Positions 58,342 through 64,000 of a stretch of 64,000 bases of DNA are shown one piece after another. The stretch is from Thermosynechococcus sp. CL-1. Lineage in GTDB: Bacteria > Cyanobacteriota > Cyanobacteriia > Thermosynechococcales > Thermosynechococcaceae. Where the stretch lies: positions 1,242,001-1,306,000 of the forward strand of contig NZ_CP040671.1 in assembly GCF_008386235.1 (NCBI RefSeq), written 5' to 3'. Every line of letters begins with the position of its first letter. Position 1 is the first letter of the stretch. Made by a program: the position numbers and the translations under genes. The notes under the pieces are model-generated. The model did not search any database and was not told the origin of the DNA. It worked only from the letters and a program-made list of their open reading frames with translations.

Positions 58342-58370
58342 TATAGCTATTTCGAAAGGGAGTGAGATAT
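58342..58370 (+). repeat. Left terminal inverted repeat of the IS630-like element
   Basis: 29 bases that match the reverse complement of 59268-59296 at 24 of 29 positions, sharing TATAGCTATT and TGAGATAT. The outermost TA is the target duplication typical of IS630. Confidence 0.85.
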
Positions 58371-59294
58371 TTTCAAGAGGGATAGACTATCCTCAAAGCG
58401 TCATGAATGTTACTCAAGAATATGAGCTATAGCTTGGACTGACGAGAGCGGGTTGTCTCCTATATCAAGCAAGGTGGCAAAATCAGTGAAGCAACTCAAA
58501 TTTTTCAGGTGAGCCGCGCCACCATCCATCGCTGGCTGAAGCGAGAGGACTTAGCGCCCACGGTTGTCCCCCGTCGTCCTTGGAAGCTGGATTGGGCGGC
58601 CTTAGCAGCGGATGTTGCCGCCCATCCCGATGACCGTTTAATCGACCGTGCCCAGCGATTTGGCGTCCAAGTTTCCACCATTAGTTATGCCCTCGCCCAG
58701 ATGGGCATCACCCGAAAAAAAACAGATACGTTACCAAGAACGGTGTGAAGAAGAGCGACAAGCGTATCAACAGCAGCTCGACACATGGGTAGAGAGCCAC
58801 GGCAAGGAAACGCTGGTGTCTATCGATGAAACGGGGTTTGACTCTTGGGTGGCGTGTGAGTATGGGTGGTCAGCGCGAGGCCAACGAATTGATGGAGAGC
58901 GAGCGGGGAAGCGTCAGAAAAGAGAGAGTTGAGTCGCAGGACGGTATAGACACCAGAAAGACTTCATCGCGCCGATGCTGTTTTCAGGATATTTGAATGC
59001 GTTAGGGTTTGTGAGCTGGCTGAGTCAATACTGTTTGCCCGCGTTAGAGAAACGTTCGTTGTTGATGATGGATAATGCACCGATTCATCCGAAAGGGGTG
59101 ATTCAGGCAGTGGTGAAAGCGGCGGGTCACGAGGTGTTATTTTTACCGAAATACTCTCTTGATTTGAATGTGATTGAGCACGACTTTAGTGCGCTGAAGC
59201 GAGCGCGGATGTATGCAGGGTTAAACTGTTCTATGGATGAAGTGATTCGCAAGTATTATGCTGGATGATATCTCATTCTCTATTGGAATAGCTA
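58344..59294 (+). mobile_element. IS630-family insertion sequence, decayed
   Basis: Bounded by inverted repeats and flanked by TA on both sides (58342-58343 and 59295-59296), the canonical IS630 target. It is about 950 bases long and carries one broken transposase gene. It sits between the restriction-modification genes and the pentapeptide gene. Confidence 0.88.
58422..59268 (+). pseudogene. IS630-family transposase, inactivated
   Basis: N-terminal helix-turn-helix (SEATQIFQVSRATIHRWLKR) and C-terminal DDE catalytic core: Asp in SIDETGFDSW, Asp in LLMMDNAPIHPK, Glu in LDLNVIEHDFSALKRA. It is broken by an in-frame TGA at 58440-58442, seven codons after the ATG at 58422, by a frame change in a run of eight A at 58714-58721, and by a second TGA at 58930-58932 where a Trp codon is expected. 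The protein cannot be made in one piece without several recoding events. Its stop falls inside the right inverted repeat. Confidence 0.85.
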
Positions 59295-59809
59295 TAAAGC
59301 TACGAGCAGGAGCATTGTCTCTAGTCCTCCTACCATTGGTTGTACCAGCGGTTGCTAAGGCTGAAAATCCTGCCCATGTGCGACAACTCTTGGAAACGCG
59401 CCAATGTCCCAACTGTGATCTGCGGGGCGCGAACCTAATGGATGCCAATTTGTTTAAGGCGAATTTAGCAGGTGCCAATTTGGAGGGCGCTTATCTGGCG
59501 GGTGCGAATCTCTTTGGCGCCAATTTGGAAAGGGCAAACTTGAACCGTGCCAGTCTCTATCTAGCGATTTTGGTCAATGCCAATTTGGCAGGGGCACAAC
59601 TGGTGGGAACACGCCTCACCCTTAGCAACCTTGTCAATGCCAATCTTAGCGGTGCCAATTTGGAGAATGCGGTCATGAAGGGGGCAAACATGATTGATGT
59701 GAATTTGACGGCTGCAAACCTGAAGGGGGCAGATCTCGATCGCGCAAATTTGAGTGGGGCTAATTTAAGCCAAACGATCTTCGATCGCCCCCCAGCCCCT
59801 AGGAAGTAA
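59258..59809 (+). CDS. Pentapeptide-repeat protein with IS-derived N-terminus
   Basis: 183 residues. Pentapeptide (A(D/N)LxG-type) repeats from about residue 50 to the end, predicted to form a right-handed quadrilateral beta-helix. An export signal-like segment [22 protein letters not shown] precedes [18 protein letters not shown]. The first 13 codons, including ATG 59258, come from the IS630 inverted repeat. Removing the element and one TA would join the native codons to TTG 58332, giving [12 protein letters not shown], a better signal peptide. The present product may therefore be mis-targeted. Confidence 0.8.
   Translation: MLDDISFSIGIAIKLRAGALSLVLLPLVVPAVAKAENPAHVRQLLETRQCPNCDLRGANLMDANLFKANLAGANLEGAYLAGANLFGANLERANLNRASLYLAILVNANLAGAQLVGTRLTLSNLVNANLSGANLENAVMKGANMIDVNLTAANLKGADLDRANLSGANLSQTIFDRPPAPRK
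59268..59296 (-). repeat. Right terminal inverted repeat of the IS630-like element
   Basis: Mirror of 58342-58370, with five mismatches in 29 bases. It contains the transposase stop and the codons following the start of the pentapeptide gene. Confidence 0.85.
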
Positions 59810-61256
59810 CCTGTGCCTGTTTCAATGCTGCCGCAAGTCGCGGTTGATCCCAGCCCCGTTGGTGGAGAATTTGCCACGTGGCCATTAAATCAGGACCGTG
59901 GACAGCACCCGTGAGGGCAGCGCGCAGCGATCGCATCGTTGCTCCCTTTTTGACCCCTGCGGCTTTGCTGGCCTGTTGAATCAGGTGTTGTCCCATCTCC
60001 ACTGTGAGCCTTGGCTCTGTCGGCAAGTGTGCTAGTAGGTACGCCAAAATCGTCGCATTCTGGGGTTGGCTCAGCTGAGCCATTGCTTCAGCATCAAGGG
60101 TAATGGTGGGTACAAAGAAAACTGCCCCTTGATCAATGGCCTCCTTGAGGGTGTTGAGACCCGGTTGAAGGAGTTGGGCAAGGTCAAGCAACCAAGGGCG
60201 ATCGCCCCCCTCATCAAAGGCATAGCCTGCCCCCTGCCATAAGGGAATCAGTTCTGCCAAAAGTTCTGCTGGCTCTAGTTGCTGAATGTACTGACGATTG
60301 AGCCAATTGAGCTTATCCCAATCAAAACGGGCACCTGCCTTGTTAATTCGTTCAAAACTAAAGTGCTTCGCCGCCAGATCAAGGGTAAAGAGTTCCCCTA
60401 TCCCTTCAGGGGGCGACCAACCCAAGAGTGTCATGTAGTTGGCCAAGGCGGGGGCTAAATACCCCATGGCTCGGAAGTCAGAAATGGAGGTCACCCCATC
60501 TCGTTTTGAGAGTTTTTGTCCCGCTGAGTTGAGAATCAAGGGAGTATGGGCAAAGTTGGGGGGAGTGGCGCCAAGGGCTTCGTAGAGTAAAATTTGTTTG
60601 GGTGTGTTGCCAATGTGGTCTTCACCGCGAATGACATCGGTAATGCCCATGGCAATGTCATCGACGACCACCACCAAGTTGTAGAGGGGGTAGCCAATTT
60701 CGCCGCGGGGGGCAGCTCGCGCAATCACCATATCGCCCCCCAGATCAGCCCCCTGCCAACTCACTCGACCACGCACCAGATCCTGCCATTCAATCTGGCA
60801 ATCGTCCTCAATTTTGAAGCGAATGACGGGGGTGCGTCCTGCGGCATCAAAGGCGGCTTGCTCCTCTGGGGTCAAATGACGGTGACGGTTGTCGTAGCGC
60901 GGGGCTTGTCCCTTGGCTTTTTGTTGTGAGCGTAGGGCATCGAGTTCTTCAGGGGTACAGTAGCAGTAGTAGGCGAGTCCCTTGTCCAAAAGGGTTTGAA
61001 TCGCTTGGCGGTACAGATCAAGGCGATCGCTCTGGAAATAGGGGCCTTCATCCCACGTCAGCCCCAGCCATTGCAAGCCCTCAAGGATATTCTCGGTATA
61101 TTCGGGTCGAGACCGCTCGCGATCAGTATCCTCAATCCGCAGAATGAATTTCCCTCCCCGATGGCGGGCGTAAAGCCAGTTGAACACAGCGGTACGGGCA
61201 GTCCCAATGTGCAGATTTCCTGTCGGACTCGGTGCTAAACGAACACGAACTGTCAC
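59799..61256 (-). CDS. gltX: Glutamyl-tRNA synthetase
   Basis: Class I synthetase, makes Glu-tRNA for translation and for 5-aminolevulinate formation. The GTG at 61256-61254 gives [20 protein letters not shown], with the HIGH motif, and [10 protein letters not shown] is the KMSKS equivalent. 485 residues. The longer frame to 61322 extends into argZ's end and is not conserved. Its end overlaps the pentapeptide gene's stop by about 10 bases. Confidence 0.95.
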   Translation of the reverse strand: MTVRVRLAPSPTGNLHIGTARTAVFNWLYARHRGGKFILRIEDTDRERSRPEYTENILEGLQWLGLTWDEGPYFQSDRLDLYRQAIQTLLDKGLAYYCYCTPEELDALRSQQKAKGQAPRYDNRHRHLTPEEQAAFDAAGRTPVIRFKIEDDCQIEWQDLVRGRVSWQGADLGGDMVIARAAPRGEIGYPLYNLVVVVDDIAMGITDVIRGEDHIGNTPKQILLYEALGATPPNFAHTPLILNSAGQKLSKRDGVTSISDFRAMGYLAPALANYMTLLGWSPPEGIGELFTLDLAAKHFSFERINKAGARFDWDKLNWLNRQYIQQLEPAELLAELIPLWQGAGYAFDEGGDRPWLLDLAQLLQPGLNTLKEAIDQGAVFFVPTITLDAEAMAQLSQPQNATILAYLLAHLPTEPRLTVEMGQHLIQQASKAAGVKKGATMRSLRAALTGAVHGPDLMATWQILHQRGWDQPRLAAALKQAQVTS

Positions 61257-61314
61257 TGCTGACCTCGAATACAAAAATTGCCTTTTCGATCCTACCCCAT
61301 TGGCTGAAAAGCTT

Positions 61315-63414
61315 CTAGGCAAGGGTATAGGGACGATTCAGCCGCTCCAACTGCTGCACCATCAGGCTGAGGAACAGTCCCACATCGGTGACCACGCCCA
61401 CGGATTCCACAGAACCCCGATCCGCTAGTTTAGTGACGACCGCTGGGTTAATATCCACACAAACGAGCTTCACCCCGGCGGGGGTCATATTGCCGACACC
61501 AATGGAGTGCAGCATCGACGAGAGCATCAAAATCATGTTTGCGCCCTGAATCAGGCGGGCATACTCCCGCTGCGCCTCAATTAAATCCATGAGGGTATCG
61601 GGCAGTGGGCCATCATCACGGATTGACCCCGCTAGGACAAAGGGCACATTATTCTTCACACACTCATACATCACGCCACTGGTGAGGATGCCCTGAGCCA
61701 CGGCGTTGGCAATGCTGCCACAGCGACGAATGGTATTGATCACTTTCAGGTGGTGACGGTGACCGCCCCGCACAGGAACGCCCCGCTGCATATCCACTCC
61801 CAAGGAGGTGCCCATGATCGCCTGCTCCATATCGTGCACCGCGATCGCGTTGCCGCCGAGGAGTCCTTGGACATAGCCTTCACGGATCAGCTTGGCTAAA
61901 TGCTCACCACCGCCGGTGTGGATAACCACTGGGCCGGCCACCACAATCACTTTGCCCCCCTGATCGCGGATGCGCCGCAGTTCCCAAGCAATTTGTTCCA
62001 CCACCAGTTCGACGCGGCGTTCACTGGAGACCCCTGATCCCATGAAGGTGAACTCTTGGGTGCTGCGCTGGCTTTCCGTTTTCCGAATCGTGCGGATGCC
62101 TTCGACGCCCACGACCACGCGATCGCCCACCTCTAAATCCCGCAGAATGCGACACTCCGCCACCGTGCCTTCCGGGGTTGAGCGCACCACAATCGCCCCA
62201 TCCATGCGTTGGTTTTGAACCCGAACCCACTCGCCGGCAACTCGTACCTCTGTGGGATAAATCGTGGTTACATAGAAATCATCCGGGGCAACCCCCGCTT
62301 GGGTGACGGTTTCGAGGGTCGCATCACACACCTCTGAGGGCGGTAAAATCGCACCGAGGGTGATCAACTGCGCCATGATCGCATCCATGACCTCGGCATC
62401 GGGCGCCATGACCCGAATATCCGCTTGGGAGGGACTTTGCCGTTGTTCGCCAAGATTAAATTGCAGGACTTGGAAACTGCCGCCACTTTCCACAATTGTG
62501 TCTAGGACACGATTCACAAGGCCAGAGTCGAGGAGGTGTCCCTCCAGATGAATGACCCGACTGGGAATTGTCGCCGTGGCATGGAGTTCTTCGCGCACGG
62601 GTTCGGTCACCCGCAAGGTCAAGCATTTAGCTGCACCCCCCGCCTTGAGAAATTCTGTCAGGGGCGTTTCCACCACCTCAAAGCCCACTTGGGCAAGGGC
62701 GGACTTCAATTCTTGGCTGGCACAGTTGAGAATCACCGTGCGATCGATATTGACGGCATTGCAAGCAAAGTTGACCGCATCAGCCTCTTTAACGGCAATT
62801 CGTTTATCCGCTGGTACCCGCAGTTCAATCAGGCGGTTGGAGTAGGCATCAAAGGCGGGAGGATAGTAAAGTAAGTAGCCATCCGTGAGCGGACAAAAAC
62901 ATGTGTCAAGGTGGTAGAAACGCTCATCCATGAGCCGCAGGGAGAGGACTTCAATATCCAGCCACTTCGCCAAATAGGCATGGGAATCCAATTCTGAACG
63001 GAAGCCATACCCTGCCCACAGCCAGCGACCCTCACGATCCAAGAGGGCATCTCCGGCTCCCTCAAAGGGCAGTTGCTTCGGTAGCTCAAAAACTTGATAC
63101 CCCTGAGATTCAAACCACGCTTTGAAATAGGGTTCTTCCCCTTGACGTTCTGGATGATAAAAGCGACTGAGCACCACGCGATCGCCGAGCACCAAGCCCG
63201 CATTCGCCGTAAACACCATATCCGGCCAGCCCGGCTGCGGCTCAATCAGGTCAACCGTTGCCCGAGCATGGATAATTTCGTAGAGTTTTTGCCACTGCTC
63301 CTGTGCCCGATCGCGGGAGGACTTGTGGATATTTCCTTCCATCCAAGGATTGATTACATAGTCCACCTCATAATGGGTGGGAGGGCACATGAGGAATCGC
63401 AGGGTTGAACTCAT
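61315..63414 (-). CDS. argZ: Arginine dihydrolase with C-terminal ornithine cyclodeaminase-like domain
   Basis: Cyanobacterial arginine-guanidine-removing enzyme (ArgZ/AgrE), which converts arginine to ornithine with release of two ammonia, feeding the ornithine-ammonia cycle; it also mobilises cyanophycin. The N-terminal half (1-280) has the catalytic set Asn22, Asn71, His168 and Cys264, matching the published residue numbering as I remember it. The C-terminal half (about 290-699) belongs to the LOR/SDH (TIGR00300) family, linked to ornithine cyclodeaminase activity. 699 residues. Confidence 0.93.
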   Translation of the reverse strand: MSSTLRFLMCPPTHYEVDYVINPWMEGNIHKSSRDRAQEQWQKLYEIIHARATVDLIEPQPGWPDMVFTANAGLVLGDRVVLSRFYHPERQGEEPYFKAWFESQGYQVFELPKQLPFEGAGDALLDREGRWLWAGYGFRSELDSHAYLAKWLDIEVLSLRLMDERFYHLDTCFCPLTDGYLLYYPPAFDAYSNRLIELRVPADKRIAVKEADAVNFACNAVNIDRTVILNCASQELKSALAQVGFEVVETPLTEFLKAGGAAKCLTLRVTEPVREELHATATIPSRVIHLEGHLLDSGLVNRVLDTIVESGGSFQVLQFNLGEQRQSPSQADIRVMAPDAEVMDAIMAQLITLGAILPPSEVCDATLETVTQAGVAPDDFYVTTIYPTEVRVAGEWVRVQNQRMDGAIVVRSTPEGTVAECRILRDLEVGDRVVVGVEGIRTIRKTESQRSTQEFTFMGSGVSSERRVELVVEQIAWELRRIRDQGGKVIVVAGPVVIHTGGGEHLAKLIREGYVQGLLGGNAIAVHDMEQAIMGTSLGVDMQRGVPVRGGHRHHLKVINTIRRCGSIANAVAQGILTSGVMYECVKNNVPFVLAGSIRDDGPLPDTLMDLIEAQREYARLIQGANMILMLSSMLHSIGVGNMTPAGVKLVCVDINPAVVTKLADRGSVESVGVVTDVGLFLSLMVQQLERLNRPYTLA

Positions 63415-63613
63415 AGGGGTTGTTTAGAAATCGTTGCAATTTGTGAAAACAGTCTAGGTGTGGGCTACACGGCACCCATCACAAACTTTTATTCTATAGG
63501 CAGTGGGGATCCTGACGATTAGTTTTGTCATCAAACCTTGACATTACACCCATTGCCCTGTGTCTTTAAGCGCAACTCCATTTGCAAATAGCAGGGGAAA
63601 TCTGCGCTAAAAT

Positions 63614-63619
63614 TATAAT
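63614..63619 (+). promoter_or_regulatory. Candidate -10 element of tig
   Basis: A consensus TATAAT lies 45 bases before the tig ATG. No consensus -35 is seen at 17 bases; the TTGACA at 63538-63543 is too far upstream. The rest of the 250-base gap to argZ shows nothing else clear. Confidence 0.4.
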
Positions 63620-63663
63620 TTGTGCGATCGCGCACAGCCAACTGACACCATTTGCGAAGGGGA

Positions 63664-64000
63664 ATGACCTTGACTGACGTGACTGACATCATTTCCATGG
63701 CGACTGAACCCCGTGCCAATAGCCAACTCCTCGCCACGATTGAGGTTTCGGGGGCACACTCTCAACAGGTGTATAACCAAGTGGTCAATGATCTCCTTCG
63801 CCATACACAGCTACGCGGATTTCGCAAGGGCAAAGCCCCCCGGCAGCTGGTATTGCAGCAAATTGGCAAAGAGCGGCTGCGCTATGTGGCCATGGAAAAA
63901 CTGATTGAGGATACCGTTAAAGCCGCCGTCGAAAAGAACAATATCCCCTACTTGGGTAATCTTGAACTTCAAGGGGACATTCCAGAAATACTGAAGCAAT
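63664..64000 (+). CDS. tig: Trigger factor, partial
   Basis: Ribosome-associated chaperone and peptidyl-prolyl isomerase. Only the N-terminal ribosome-binding domain is inside the window; the signature [11 protein letters not shown], which contacts ribosomal protein L23, is at about residues 55-65. Start ATG 63664 (AAGGGG 8 bases upstream); ATG 63697 is an alternative. The rest lies beyond the window edge. Confidence 0.93.
   Translation, partial: MTLTDVTDIISMATEPRANSQLLATIEVSGAHSQQVYNQVVNDLLRHTQLRGFRKGKAPRQLVLQQIGKERLRYVAMEKLIEDTVKAAVEKNNIPYLGNLELQGDIPEILKQ

Overview
This 64 kb window comes from a thermophilic unicellular cyanobacterium, most likely a Thermosynechococcus species close to T. 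elongatus/vestitus BP-1. The reasons are the cyanobacterial gene set (psb27, ycf34, sqdB, menB, DUF2555, DUF3611, DUF3685/Ycf55, arginine dihydrolase argZ/agrE, an SLH-OprB porin), the very frequent HIP1 octamer GCGATCGC, and Psb27 and Dps sequences that look nearly identical to the Thermosynechococcus proteins as I remember them. The species assignment rests on recall, not on a database search.

Layout. 1-21 kb is dense housekeeping on both strands: a partial CofE-like ligase, DUF1350 hydrolase, trpB, asnS, mutS2, an FHA/receiver protein, dps, a large PAS-GGDEF-EAL protein, an overlapping DUF2555-coaBC-mutL cluster, a NADAR protein, psb27, a VanX-type dipeptidase, rpmB, a Lon-substrate-domain protein, tRNA-Leu(CAG) and pcrA/uvrD. 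A broken dynamin-like GTPase lies at 21.3-21.6 kb. 21.7-28.5 kb carries menB, ycf34, an RCK channel with a non-canonical selectivity filter, an SRPBCC-like protein, a membrane protein that starts inside 21-bp repeats, and clpB. 28.5-31.9 kb looks accessory: an AT-rich parA/parB-like pair whose ParB partner ends in a helix-hairpin-helix, then chrA and a small AT-rich ORF. 31.9-43.7 kb is core again: DUF192 lipoprotein, NblR-like regulator, tRNA-Arg(TCT), pyrH-frr, histidine phosphatase, SpoIID protein, glmU, tRNA-Val(CAC), pyrF, DUF3611, rhodanese and sqdB.

43.7-46.5 kb holds two gene remnants (a beta-propeller-like tail and a K+ channel pore) on either side of a Uma2 gene, then DUF3685. 46.5-56.8 kb has the SLH-OprB porin with a candidate Pho box, a C-terminal processing protease, purN, two paralogous coiled-coil/PD-(D/E)XK genes with different numbers of a 21-bp repeat flanking a cystine-lyase gene, ruvX and ileS. 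56.8-59.8 kb is an acquired patch: a beta-class DNA methyltransferase overlapping its presumed restriction enzyme, then a decayed IS630-type element inserted in the signal-peptide region of a pentapeptide-repeat gene, to which it now supplies a start codon. The window ends with gltX, argZ/agrE and the start of tig.

The genes cover translation (asnS, ileS, gltX, frr, rpmB, tRNAs), DNA maintenance (mutL, mutS2, pcrA, ruvX), cofactors and cell envelope (coaBC, menB, glmU, sqdB), photosystem assembly (psb27), nitrogen storage (argZ) and stress protection (dps, clpB).
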